Shown here: piece by piece, positions 53,826 to 64,000 of the stretch | Numbering within the stretch: position 1 is the stretch's first letter | Layout of the letters: every line of letters begins with the position of its first letter | DNA from: Cryptosporangium phraense | GTDB taxonomy: Bacteria; Actinomycetota; Actinomycetes; Mycobacteriales; Cryptosporangiaceae | DNA length: 64,000 nt | Direction of reading: 5' to 3' | Assembly: GCF_006912135.1 (NCBI RefSeq) | Contig: NZ_VIRS01000005.1 | Coordinates: forward strand, 1-64,000 | Notes under the pieces: generated by a model | What the model was told of the DNA's origin: nothing | What the model saw: the letters and a program-made list of their open reading frames with translations, nothing else | The model's database searches: none | Translations under genes and position numbers: made by a program

Positions 53826-54560
53826 ATGACACCTCTGCGTCGCGTCGACTGCCGGATCGAGCAGCGGGTGCTCGTGAACGTGCGGGTCGACCCGGACGTC
53901 GCGGCCCGCCTGGTGCCCGCGCCGTTCCGCCCGCGGCTGGTCGACGGAGCAGCCGTCGCCGGCATCTGCCTGCTCTGGCTCGACGCGATCCGTCCGGCCG
54001 GTTTCCCGGCCCGGACCGGGCTGCGCAGCGCGAACGCCGCGCACCGGATCGCGGTCGAGTGGTCCGACGGCCCAGGACCCGGCCACGGTGTCTTCATCCT
54101 GCGCCACCGGCACACCGACTCCACCCCGACCGCGCTGGCCGGCGGCCGCCTGTTCCCGGGCGTCCACGAGCGCGCGCACCTATCCCGCACGACCGGCCCC
54201 GACCGCCTGGAAGTCCACCTCACCGACGCGGCGGACGAGGTCGCGCTGGCGGGTCCGATCGTCGACCGGATGCCGCCGGGCTCCGTGTTCCCCGACGTCG
54301 AGGCCGCGACCGCGTTCTTCGCCCGGGACTCGCTCGGATGGTCGGCCGGCTACCGCGCCGGCACGCTGGAGGGCGTCGAACTGGTCGCCGAGCGGTTCGA
54401 ACTCGTCCCGCTCGGCGTCGAGGCGATGCGGTCGACGTTCTTCAGCGAGCGTTTCCCACCGGGCTCGACCCGCTTCGACAGCGCCCTCCTGATGCGCCCC
54501 ACCCCCGCCCACTGGCACGCCCACCCACCCTGGCGCCTCCCGGCCCCGATCCCAGCCTGA
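53826..54560 (+). CDS. DUF2071-like acetoacetate-decarboxylase-fold protein
   Basis: The product has 244 aa from ATG 53826. RVLVNVRVDPDVAARLVPAP then FRPRLVDGAAVAGICLLWLD and NAAHRIAVEWSDGPGPGHGV match the DUF2071/YqjF group, related to acetoacetate decarboxylase. No catalytic Lys can be confirmed. Stands alone. The following 285 bp (54561-54845) show no secure gene; a leftward hydrophobic frame there lacks a start. Confidence 0.78.
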   Translation: MTPLRRVDCRIEQRVLVNVRVDPDVAARLVPAPFRPRLVDGAAVAGICLLWLDAIRPAGFPARTGLRSANAAHRIAVEWSDGPGPGHGVFILRHRHTDSTPTALAGGRLFPGVHERAHLSRTTGPDRLEVHLTDAADEVALAGPIVDRMPPGSVFPDVEAATAFFARDSLGWSAGYRAGTLEGVELVAERFELVPLGVEAMRSTFFSERFPPGSTRFDSALLMRPTPAHWHAHPPWRLPAPIPA

Positions 54561-54845
54561 CCCCCCGACCGGTTGCCCGGAAAGCCCACCCCGGCGACCG
54601 ATCCCGAAGCGCCCGCCGCGCCGCGTCGCGGTGGATCGGATCAAACTTCGGACACACTCGGTAACTCGGCCGGGAACTGGCGACCGGCCTGGCCGTGGCC
54701 GCTGCCTTCTCGGCGACCGGCAGGACCAATTCCACCGGGGCGAGGAGGAATCCGGCCAGAGAGGCGCCTCCTACAACGCCGGCGGCGGGCCGGAACTCGG
54801 CGCTCGAGAAGTGCCAGACGACCGAGTAGTAGCTCAATGGCCGGC

Positions 54846-55454
54846 TCAGGAACCGATCCGGCGGTAGCGGACGTGGGTCGTCAGCGGGGAGTGGAGCACC
54901 TCCACCGGCTCGAAATCGAACCCCACCTCCCCGTCGAAGATCCGCTCCCCCGCCCCCAACAACACCGGCGCGATGTCCAGCGTCAACTCGTCGATCACCC
55001 CGGCCGCCAGCGCCTGCCGCACCGCCGACGCCCCGCCGGCGATGTCGACCCCCTCCGTCCCCGCGGCCTCCCGCGCCGCGGAGTAGGCCGCCTCGAACCC
55101 CTCGGTGACGAAGTAGAACGTCGTCCCGCCGTCGAGCGGAATCGGATCGTGCGCGTGATGGGTCAGCACGAACACCGGCGCGTGGTACGGCGGCTCCGCG
55201 CCCCACCAACCCGTCCAGTCCTCGTCCCACTCGCCCCGGATCGGGCCGAACATGTTCCGCCCCATCACGTACGCACCCCGCGGACGCATGAGCCACTCGG
55301 CCGCGACCTTGTCGGCCTTGTTCGCGCGCGGGTCGCCGATGTGCCAGCCGTGCAGCTCCAGGCCCCGCTTCCCCAGCGGGTTCTCGCGACTCTGGTCCGG
55401 TCCGGCGACGAATCCGTCCAGCGAGATCGACATGTGGCACGTGGTGTCCGACAT
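54846..55454 (-). CDS. dihydrofolate reductase-like (RibD C-terminal domain) protein
   Basis: The product has 202 aa. The start MSDTTCHMSISLDGFVAGPD is the hallmark of the YwjB/RibD-C family. AYVMGRNMFGPIRGEW and VDIAGGASAVRQALAAGVID continue the NADPH-binding fold. These proteins probably reduce small ketones or lactams using NADPH; true substrate unknown. Divergent from the hydantoinase operon. Confidence 0.92.
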   Translation of the reverse strand: MSDTTCHMSISLDGFVAGPDQSRENPLGKRGLELHGWHIGDPRANKADKVAAEWLMRPRGAYVMGRNMFGPIRGEWDEDWTGWWGAEPPYHAPVFVLTHHAHDPIPLDGGTTFYFVTEGFEAAYSAAREAAGTEGVDIAGGASAVRQALAAGVIDELTLDIAPVLLGAGERIFDGEVGFDFEPVEVLHSPLTTHVRYRRIGS

Positions 55455-55500
55455 GCGCGGACGGTATCAGCCCGAGAACATTTACACCTGCGTCGGTCTA

Positions 55501-55547
55501 TTGACGTCCACGTAACCCGCTGCCTATGTTGTGTGAGCCCAGACACA
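55501..55547 (+). promoter_or_regulatory. promoter and dyad upstream of hydantoinase operon
   Basis: TTGACG (55501-55506), an 18-nt spacer and TATGTT (55525-55530) form a good sigma70-type promoter. TGTGT-N8-ACACA (55530-55547) overlaps its end and could bind a regulator. An AAGG ribosome binding site precedes ATG 55567. Confidence 0.6.
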
Positions 55548-55566
55548 GACTGCAAGGCGGACTGAC

Positions 55567-57666
55567 ATGGCTTACGTCATCGGTGTGGATGTCGGCGGAA
55601 CCTTCACGGACGCCGTGCTCGACGACGACTCCGGGAACCTGGTCGCAGCCAAGGCCCCGTCGACCCCGCCCGACTACTCCCAGGGCGTCATGGACGTCCT
55701 CGCAGTCCTGGCCGAGACCGTCGGCGAACCGCTCGAGCAGATGCTCGCGAACACCCACCACATCGCCCACGGCACCACGTCGTCACTGAACGCGCTGGTC
55801 ACCGGCAACGTGCCCCCGGTCGGGTTCCTCACCACCCAGGGCCACCGCGACTCGATCTTCATCATGAACGTCGAAGGCCGGTACCTGGGCTCCTCCCCCG
55901 ACCAGCTGCAGAACGTCCTCGGGCAGACGAAGAGCCACGCGCTGATCCCCAAGCGGCACGCGCTCGAAGTCGTCGAACGCCTCGACCGCGACGGCCGCAC
56001 GGTCGTCCCGCTCGACGAACGCACGGTCCGGGCCGCCACGAAAAGCCTGCTCGGCCACGGCATCCGCTCGATCGCCGTCTCGTTGCTGTGGTCGTTCAAG
56101 AACCCCGCGCACGAGCAGCGCGTCCGCGAGCTGATCCACGAACTCGACCCCGACGTCTTCGTCGCGCTCTCCAGCGAGGTCAGCCCCCGCATCCGGGAGT
56201 TCTCCCGGAACGCGACGACGATCATGAGCGCCCAGATCGGCCCCGGCCTGCGCAGCTACCTGGGCACGCTCGAAGGCCGCCTGAAGACGAGCGGCCTCAC
56301 CGGCCCGCTGCTGGTCATGCAGAGCAACGGCGGGGCGATCGCCGCCGCCGAAGCGCCCCGCACCGCGATCAGCACGGTAGGCTCGGTGCTCACCGGCGGG
56401 GTCGTCGGCGCGGTCTCCCTCGGCCGGCAGCTCGGCCACCGCAACATCATCTCGACCGACGTCGGCGGCACGACGTTCCTCGTCGGCCTCGTCGTCGACG
56501 GCGAGCCGGTCCGCACCAGCACGACGGTCATCAACCACCACCCGATCAACGTCCCGACGCTCGAGGTGCACGCGATCGGCGCGGGTGGCGGGGCGATCGC
56601 CTGGCTCGACGCCGGCGGCAACCTGCGGGTCGGCCCGCACAGCGCCCAGTCGGTGCCCGGCCCGGCCTGCTACGGCACCGGTGGCACCGAGCCGACGAAC
56701 ACCGACGCGAACCTGGTGCTCGGCATCCTGCCCGAGTCCGGGCTGCTCGGCGGCCGGAAGGCGCTGGACAAGCGGGCCGCCGAGGAGGCGATCCGCACCA
56801 GGATCGCCGAGCCCCTCGGTCTGACCACAGAGGACGCCGCCGCCGCGATCTACGCGATCCAGAACGCCCAGACCGGCGACCTGCTCCGCAAGACCGTCGT
56901 CGAGGCCGGCCACGACCCGCGCGAGTTCGTGCTCTACGCGTTCGGCGGGGCCGGCCCGGCCTACTGCGCCTCCTACGCGGCCGAGGTCGGCGTCCGCGAG
57001 GTGGTGGTGCCGCTCGGGCCGGTCGCCTCGGCGTTCTCGGCCTACGGCCTCGCCTCCTCGGACATCGTGCTGGCCCGCGAGCTCTCCGACCCGGGCCTGA
57101 TGCCCCTGCCCGACGCGACCGTCCAAGCCCATTTCGACGAGTTGCAAGCCGCGCTCGCAACCGAGCTGGACCGGCAGGGCCTGACCTACGACCGGGTCGA
57201 GTACGTCCGCTCGATCGATCTGCGCTATACGTCCCAGCTGGCCGAGGTGTCGGTCGAAGTGGCCGACGGCGACGACCTGACCACGGTCGCCGAGAACTTC
57301 GAACGTCGCTACGCCGAGCTGTTCGGCGAGGGCACCGGCTTCAGCGCGGCCGGCATCCAGGCGATCACGTTCCGGGTCCGGGCGACCGGCACGCTGCCGT
57401 TCGACCCGCAGCTCCCCAAGCTCGCCGACGCCGCGAGCCCCGACCCGGCCGAGGCCCTGCACACGACCCGGAAGGTCTGCCTCGACGCCCGCCACGGCTA
57501 CGTCGACACCCCGGTCTACGACTACCGCAAGCTCCGCCACGGGCACGTCCTCACCGGCCCGGCCGTCATCGAAGTCCCCACGACGACCGTCGTCGTCCCG
57601 CCGGGCACCACCGGCACCGTCGACCACCTCGGCAACCTGACGATCACCCGGGAGCCCCGCTCATGA
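55567..57666 (+). CDS. hydantoinase/oxoprolinase family protein, A subunit (HyuA-like)
   Basis: The 699-aa protein opens with YVIGVDVGGTFTDAVLDDDS, the ATP-phosphate loop of the HyuA/5-oxoprolinase/acetone-carboxylase beta-like group. STDVGGTTFLVGLV (second ATP site), GAGGGAIAWLDAGG and DLRYTSQLAEVSVEVADG follow. The family uses ATP to activate amides, ketones or lactams together with a B subunit. Its stop overlaps the B-subunit start as ATGA. Confidence 0.93.
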   Translation: MAYVIGVDVGGTFTDAVLDDDSGNLVAAKAPSTPPDYSQGVMDVLAVLAETVGEPLEQMLANTHHIAHGTTSSLNALVTGNVPPVGFLTTQGHRDSIFIMNVEGRYLGSSPDQLQNVLGQTKSHALIPKRHALEVVERLDRDGRTVVPLDERTVRAATKSLLGHGIRSIAVSLLWSFKNPAHEQRVRELIHELDPDVFVALSSEVSPRIREFSRNATTIMSAQIGPGLRSYLGTLEGRLKTSGLTGPLLVMQSNGGAIAAAEAPRTAISTVGSVLTGGVVGAVSLGRQLGHRNIISTDVGGTTFLVGLVVDGEPVRTSTTVINHHPINVPTLEVHAIGAGGGAIAWLDAGGNLRVGPHSAQSVPGPACYGTGGTEPTNTDANLVLGILPESGLLGGRKALDKRAAEEAIRTRIAEPLGLTTEDAAAAIYAIQNAQTGDLLRKTVVEAGHDPREFVLYAFGGAGPAYCASYAAEVGVREVVVPLGPVASAFSAYGLASSDIVLARELSDPGLMPLPDATVQAHFDELQAALATELDRQGLTYDRVEYVRSIDLRYTSQLAEVSVEVADGDDLTTVAENFERRYAELFGEGTGFSAAGIQAITFRVRATGTLPFDPQLPKLADAASPDPAEALHTTRKVCLDARHGYVDTPVYDYRKLRHGHVLTGPAVIEVPTTTVVVPPGTTGTVDHLGNLTITREPRS

Positions 57667-59963
57667 CCATGCCCATCCCCGGCTCCGAGCACTTCGCCAG
57701 CCGCCCCGCCGACCCGGCCGAGCTCGCGGCCCAGCTCCCCGGGACCCTGGAGATCCACCAGGTCGCCCAGGACCGGATCGACGAGCTCGACCCGCTCACC
57801 TACGAGGTCATCCGGCACCGGCTCTGGTCGGTCACCGAGGAGATGGGCGAGGCGCTCAAGCGCATGTCCGGCTCCCCGATCGTCACCGACGCCAACGACT
57901 TCGACTTCGCGATCTGCGACGAGCTCGGCCAGGAGGTGCAGGTCGGCCTCTACAACACGATGCTGGTCGGCGCCGTCGACCTGGCCATCTACTGGACCCT
58001 CCGGCACCGGGCCACCAACCCGGGCATCCGCGAGGGCGACATGTTCCTCTGCAACGACCCCTGGGTCGGCGGCGGCCTGCACCAGAACGACGTCATCGTC
58101 TACCAGCCGGTCTTCCACGACGGAAAGCTGTTCGCCTGGACCAGCGCGATCTGCCACGAGCCCGACCTGGGCGGCGTCGGCCTCGGCTCGTTCAGCCCGG
58201 CCGCCCAGGACGTGTTCTCCGAGGCCCTCCCGACGCCCCCGGTGAAGGTCGTCCGCGACTTCCAGCTCCAGGACGACGTGGCCGACCTGTGGGTCCGCCG
58301 CTCGCGCGTGCCGATGCTGGTCAGCCTCGATCTCCGGGCCAAGGTCGGCGCGAACACGGTCGGCCGCAAGCGTCTGCACGAGGTCATCGACCAGTACGGC
58401 GCCGACACGGTCAAGGCCGTGATGAAGCGGATGATGTCCGACGCCGAGGGCCGGCTGCGCGAGAAGCTGCGCGCGCTGCCCGACGGCACCTGGAAGGCCA
58501 CCGGCTACCAGGACCAGTCCCACGAGGGCGACCGGGGCGTCCACAAGATCGAGCTCGCGATGTCCAAGCGGGACGACCGGCTGACGTTCGACTTCACCGG
58601 CACCGACCCGCAGGCCGGCGTCATCAACTGCACGTACGCCGGGATGCGCGGCGGCGTGATGCTGGCGCTGCTGCCGATGCTGGCCCAGGACATCCCCTGG
58701 TCGGCCGGCGGGCTGATGCGCTGCTTCGACCTGGTCTCCGAGGAAGGCACGATCAACAACGCGACGTTCCCGGCCGCGGTCGGGCGCGGCCCGATCGGTC
58801 CGGCCTGGCTCACCGGGACGCTGGTCGCCGAGTGCCTGTCGCAGCTGCTCGACTGCTCCCCCGACCTGGGCCGGAGCGTCCAGGCGGCCTGCTGCGGCAC
58901 CTGGGACACCGCGGTCGTCGCCGGGCTAGACCAGCGCGGCGATGCGCCGGTGCCGTTCCTCAACATCATGATGGAGCCGATGGCCGGCGGGTACGGAGCC
59001 CGCCCCACGGTCGACGGCATGGACACCGGCGGGCTGTTCTGCATCCCGATGGGCCGCGTCCCCGACGTCGAGATGACCGAATTTCTCTACCCGCTGCTGA
59101 CGCTGTGGCGGCGGGAGGAACCGGACTCCGGCGGTCCGGGCCGCCAGCGAGGCGGGGTCAGCGCGTCGCTCGCCGTCGCTCTGTACGGCTCGGAGGTGCC
59201 GGCCGGCCTGGTCTTCGCGTCGGCCGGGAAGGCCGTGTCGCAGAACGGCGGGCTGGCCGGGGGCTACCCCGGCAACACCGGGCTGGAGGTCCTCGTCCGC
59301 GGAGCGGACGTCCACGGTGCACTCGCGAGCGGACGGATCCCGCAGTCGGTCGAGGACTTCGGCGGCGAGGCGGAGATCGCGCCCTGCTACGCGCAGTCCT
59401 ACCTGGCGCCCGGCGAGGTGCTGTACATGAACTGGCAGGGCGGCGGAGGCTACGGCGACCCGCTGCGGCGGGATCCGGAGGCGGTCGCGCACGACGTGCG
59501 CGAGCTGAAGGTCACCGCGTCCGCCGCGGCGGACGTGTACGGCGTCGTGCTGTCCGACTCCCAGGTCGACGTTTCGGCGACGGCCGCCCGGCGCGCCGAG
59601 CTGGCCTCCCGGCGGAGGGACCGCTCGCAGCCGGACCCGGTCTCCGAGGGTCGGGTCGACCTGGCCGAAGCCCGGCGGATCGACGACAACCTGGTCGTGG
59701 CCGGTTCGGTCGTGGGTTGTGCGCACTGCGGTCAGCAGTTGGCCGACACCACGGTGGACGCGACGCTCGCGCTGCTGCGCTACGACGGCCCGGTCGCCGA
59801 GGCGGGCCCGCAGATCGTGTCGAACCCGGCCGACTACGTCGACGACGAGGTCGTGTTCCGGCAGCTCTCCTGCCCGGGTTGCCAGGCCGCGATCTACTCC
59901 GGTGTCGTCCCGAAGGCGCACGTCGATCACGTGGCCGACGTCTCCCGGTTCGTCACTCGGTGA
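57663..59963 (+). CDS. hydantoinase B/oxoprolinase subunit fused to a C-terminal zinc-ribbon (AcxC-like) domain
   Basis: The product has 766 aa from ATG 57663. HyuB features: LTYEVIRHRLWSVTEEMGEA, MFLCNDPWVGGGLHQNDVIV, GGGYGDPLRRDPEAVAHDV. After ~residue 670 a further ~90-aa domain contains CAHCGQQL and CPGCQAAI, a four-Cys ribbon like the gamma subunit of acetone carboxylase. This fusion suggests an ATP-dependent carboxylase for a ketone or aryl ketone rather than a plain hydantoinase, but substrate is not visible. Confidence 0.9.
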   Translation: MTMPIPGSEHFASRPADPAELAAQLPGTLEIHQVAQDRIDELDPLTYEVIRHRLWSVTEEMGEALKRMSGSPIVTDANDFDFAICDELGQEVQVGLYNTMLVGAVDLAIYWTLRHRATNPGIREGDMFLCNDPWVGGGLHQNDVIVYQPVFHDGKLFAWTSAICHEPDLGGVGLGSFSPAAQDVFSEALPTPPVKVVRDFQLQDDVADLWVRRSRVPMLVSLDLRAKVGANTVGRKRLHEVIDQYGADTVKAVMKRMMSDAEGRLREKLRALPDGTWKATGYQDQSHEGDRGVHKIELAMSKRDDRLTFDFTGTDPQAGVINCTYAGMRGGVMLALLPMLAQDIPWSAGGLMRCFDLVSEEGTINNATFPAAVGRGPIGPAWLTGTLVAECLSQLLDCSPDLGRSVQAACCGTWDTAVVAGLDQRGDAPVPFLNIMMEPMAGGYGARPTVDGMDTGGLFCIPMGRVPDVEMTEFLYPLLTLWRREEPDSGGPGRQRGGVSASLAVALYGSEVPAGLVFASAGKAVSQNGGLAGGYPGNTGLEVLVRGADVHGALASGRIPQSVEDFGGEAEIAPCYAQSYLAPGEVLYMNWQGGGGYGDPLRRDPEAVAHDVRELKVTASAAADVYGVVLSDSQVDVSATAARRAELASRRRDRSQPDPVSEGRVDLAEARRIDDNLVVAGSVVGCAHCGQQLADTTVDATLALLRYDGPVAEAGPQIVSNPADYVDDEVVFRQLSCPGCQAAIYSGVVPKAHVDHVADVSRFVTR

Positions 59964-59967
59964 GCGG

Positions 59968-60711
59968 TCAGAACCCTCCGGCGCCCCCGTCGACGGTCAG
60001 CCGGTGGTCGGTGACGTAGCCGGTCGTGACCAGGAAGATGACCGCGTCGGCGACCTCGGCCGGCGAGCACACGTGCCCAAACGGCGAGGTCGCGTCGACC
60101 TCCCGGATGTCGGCGACGCCCGCCGTCGCGCGGGCCAGCCGGAACCCCATCTCGGTGTCGACGAGACCGGGCGCGACGATGTTCACGTGGACGCCGTGGG
60201 CCCGTTCCTCGCGGGCCAGCGTGTGGGCGAGGGCCTCGGCCGCGGCCTTGCCCATCGTGTACGGCGCCCCGCCGGGAGGGGTCGTGCGGGCGGCGATGCT
60301 CGAGATGAAGACCAGGTCGGAGCGGGCGGCCCGGCGGAGGTGCGGGAGCGCGACCTGGGCCAGCCGGTGCGGGCCGAGCGCGTGCACGCGCAGGACCTTC
60401 TCCAGTTCGGCCGGGTCGGTGTCGACGACCGTGTGACCCCGGCTGGCGATGCCGGCGTTGCTGACCACGAGATCGAGTCCGCCGAGGTCGGCGGCGGCGC
60501 GTTCGACCGCGTCCGCGGTCTGGTCGAGGTCGGCGATCGACGCCCGGTAGGCCGGGCCGCCGGTCTTCCCGGCCGTCTCGCTGGCCGCTTCCTCGTCGCG
60601 GACGTAGGTGATGGCGACGTCCGCGCCCACGTCGGCGAGGGCGAGCGCGATCGCCCGCCCGATGCCGCGGCTGCCTCCGGTGATCAGCGCGTGCCGTCCG
60701 GTGAGGTCCAT
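59968..60711 (-). CDS. short-chain dehydrogenase/reductase
   Basis: The 247-aa protein has the NAD(P) motif ALITGGSRGIGRAIALAL, NNAG-like VSNAGIAS, catalytic Ser in FISSIAART and the Tyr-x-x-x-Lys pair in APYTMGKAAAEALA. C-terminal LTVDGGAGGF is typical. Interconverts alcohol and ketone; could supply the ketone for the HyuAB-like carboxylase nearby. It is convergent with hyuB, only 4 bp away. Confidence 0.94.
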   Translation of the reverse strand: MDLTGRHALITGGSRGIGRAIALALADVGADVAITYVRDEEAASETAGKTGGPAYRASIADLDQTADAVERAAADLGGLDLVVSNAGIASRGHTVVDTDPAELEKVLRVHALGPHRLAQVALPHLRRAARSDLVFISSIAARTTPPGGAPYTMGKAAAEALAHTLAREERAHGVHVNIVAPGLVDTEMGFRLARATAGVADIREVDATSPFGHVCSPAEVADAVIFLVTTGYVTDHRLTVDGGAGGF

Positions 60712-60806
60712 GGCTCCACCTTGCCCCTGGGCCGGTTGTCAGCGGGGCCGTTCGGGGAGGTCGAGCCGTAGAGCGACGGCTCAGGGGCCGGCCCGACCGA
60801 ACCGGC

Positions 60807-63078
<2,272 letters not shown>

Positions 63079-63093
63079 GCGGCTCCGTTCTGT

Positions 63094-63119
63094 CCTAGTG
63101 CCTGCGCGAGCCTACTAGG
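63094..63119. promoter_or_regulatory. inverted repeat upstream of GntR-type gene
   Basis: CCTAGT-N14-ACTAGG is a perfect 6-bp dyad in the 71-bp gap between the GntR-type gene and the rightward kinase gene. Probable autoregulatory operator by position; no second copy was found near hyuAB. Confidence 0.45.
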
Positions 63120-63149
63120 CCACTACGGCTTCGCACTACGCTCATCGGC

Positions 63150-64000
63150 GTGGACGGCTACTCGGCTCGGTTGCCGGCGCGGTGGCGCGTCGCCCTGGCC
63201 GTCGGGTCGGTCGTCGTCACGGCTCCGGCCCTCACGTTCGGCTCGGGGATCCCGTACGCGAGCGTCCTGGCCGTCGGGTCGATTCTGGTGCAGGCGGTCG
63301 CGCTGTGGTGGCTCCCCGACCGGCCGTCGGCCGCGACCGCGGTCGTTCTGCTGGTCAGCGCCGGTCTGCAGGTGCTCTATCCGACGTTCGGCCCGGGCAT
63401 CGCGTTCGTCGTGCTCTGTACGTACGCCTGGCTGCGACCGACCCCGGAGTCACTGTGGATCGTCGCCCCGGCGGTCGCGGCGATCTGCGGGCCTGCGCTC
63501 GCCCGGGAGCGGTGGGGCTTCGCCGCGGCCTGGTTCGGCGCGGTGCTGCTGGCCTGGAGCTGGGGCGCGCTGGCCCGGGCCCGCGGCGCCCGGCGGGTGG
63601 CCGAGCAGCGCCAGGCCGTCCTGGAGGAACGGGCCCGGATCGCCCGCGAACTGCACGACGTGCTCGCCCACACGGTGTCGGTCATGGTCGTGCAGGCGGC
63701 CGCGGCCGACGACGTCTTCGAGGCGAACCCGCAGCAGGCCCGCGAGGCTCTGCGCCGCACCGAGCAGGCCGGCCGCGAAGCCCTGGCCGAGCTCCGCATC
63801 TTCCTCCGCAGCGTGCGCAGTGACGAGGACGGCGACAGCCCGCAACCCACCCTGGACGATGTGGACCGACTGGCTGCCACACTGGGCGAATCCGGCCTGC
63901 GGGTGGACGTCCGCCGGGAAGGTGGAGGAGAACCACCGCGGGCGGTGCAGCTGACCGCCTACCGGATCGTGCAGGAAGCGCTGACCAACACGCTGCGCCA
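63150..64000 (+). CDS. sensor histidine kinase (HisKA_3 type), C-terminus outside window
   Basis: The gene starts at GTG 63150, with TACGCT 7 nt upstream, and runs off the right edge. Four to five membrane helices (~10-140, such as VVVTAPALTFGSGIPYASVL) precede RIARELHDVLAHTVSVMVVQ, the phospho-His box, and LTAYRIVQEALTNTLR, the start of the HATPase domain. The cognate response regulator is expected beyond the edge. Confidence 0.9.
   Translation, partial: MDGYSARLPARWRVALAVGSVVVTAPALTFGSGIPYASVLAVGSILVQAVALWWLPDRPSAATAVVLLVSAGLQVLYPTFGPGIAFVVLCTYAWLRPTPESLWIVAPAVAAICGPALARERWGFAAAWFGAVLLAWSWGALARARGARRVAEQRQAVLEERARIARELHDVLAHTVSVMVVQAAAADDVFEANPQQAREALRRTEQAGREALAELRIFLRSVRSDEDGDSPQPTLDDVDRLAATLGESGLRVDVRREGGGEPPRAVQLTAYRIVQEALTNTLR

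Noticed and set aside
54561-54845. Leftward hydrophobic frame between DUF2071 and the reductase-like gene
   Set aside because: No start codon with a ribosome binding site, and the reading frame is open only by composition.
55783-57627. Long antisense frame inside the hydantoinase A gene
   Set aside because: Mirror image of a clear HyuA coding sequence; Arg/Asp/Gly-rich shadow of codon bias.

Overview
The window is very GC-rich, uses GTG starts often and carries F420/LLM-type, WYL, TetR, ECF42 and DtxR-regulated genes. This points to a high-GC actinomycete, probably a filamentous or Frankia/Cryptosporangium/Micromonospora-like soil actinobacterium. No rRNA or tRNA gene was seen, so the genus cannot be fixed. 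Both ends cut genes: a GGDEF protein at the left and a histidine kinase at the right.

Layout. 1-16.2 kb is a housekeeping and regulatory mosaic: a small heat-shock module (regulator plus Hsp20 with RheA-like operators), an aldo/keto reductase, an F420-type oxidoreductase, a lipoprotein, a LexA-like repressor, a TetR/tautomerase/methyltransferase group with a shared operator, a WYL regulator, a Tat-type intradiol dioxygenase-like protein, DUF427, a YciI/ECF42 pair and DUF899. Two long low-complexity blocks (11.64-12.18 kb and 13.0-13.8 kb) flank the DUF427 gene. 16.2-20.8 kb is a ferric-siderophore uptake operon (two FecCD permeases, ATPase, binding protein and an esterase-like hydrolase) under an iron box. 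20.8-34.5 kb holds a membrane protein/methyltransferase pair, an acyl-CoA synthetase, a flotillin-like protein with an NfeD-like partner, two histidine kinase/response regulator pairs (one in an operon with an ABC-2 exporter), a lipoprotein, a dienelactone hydrolase and a DMT-type membrane protein.

34.55-44.72 kb is the most unusual part: a probable defence island. An operon on the minus strand encodes a HerA-like ATPase, a NurA-like nuclease with a zinc ribbon, a caspase-family protease and a SLOG-like protein. A D12-class DNA adenine methyltransferase is transcribed divergently from it. A decayed IS630-type transposase follows, then a TIR-WD40 protein translationally coupled to RecQ. I know of no named system with exactly this set of genes.

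44.7-52.7 kb looks like a CoA-ester aromatic or related catabolic cluster (aryl-AMP/CoA ligase, FAD hydroxylase of the salicylyl-CoA type, MaoC-like protein, arginase-fold protein, hydrolase, VOC protein, maleate-isomerase-like protein). A TetR repressor with matching palindromes in both divergent control regions probably regulates it. 55.5-63.1 kb holds a hydantoinase/oxoprolinase pair (the B subunit carries a C-terminal zinc-ribbon domain), an SDR, a class III aminotransferase and a GntR-type regulator.

Window-wide themes: (i) at least a dozen genes have a -10-like TANNNT element 6-7 nt before the start codon, which implies leaderless mRNAs; (ii) many operon junctions are 4-nt NTGA overlaps, including one that would need a CTG start; (iii) in-frame minisatellite expansions sit in the linkers of several regulators.
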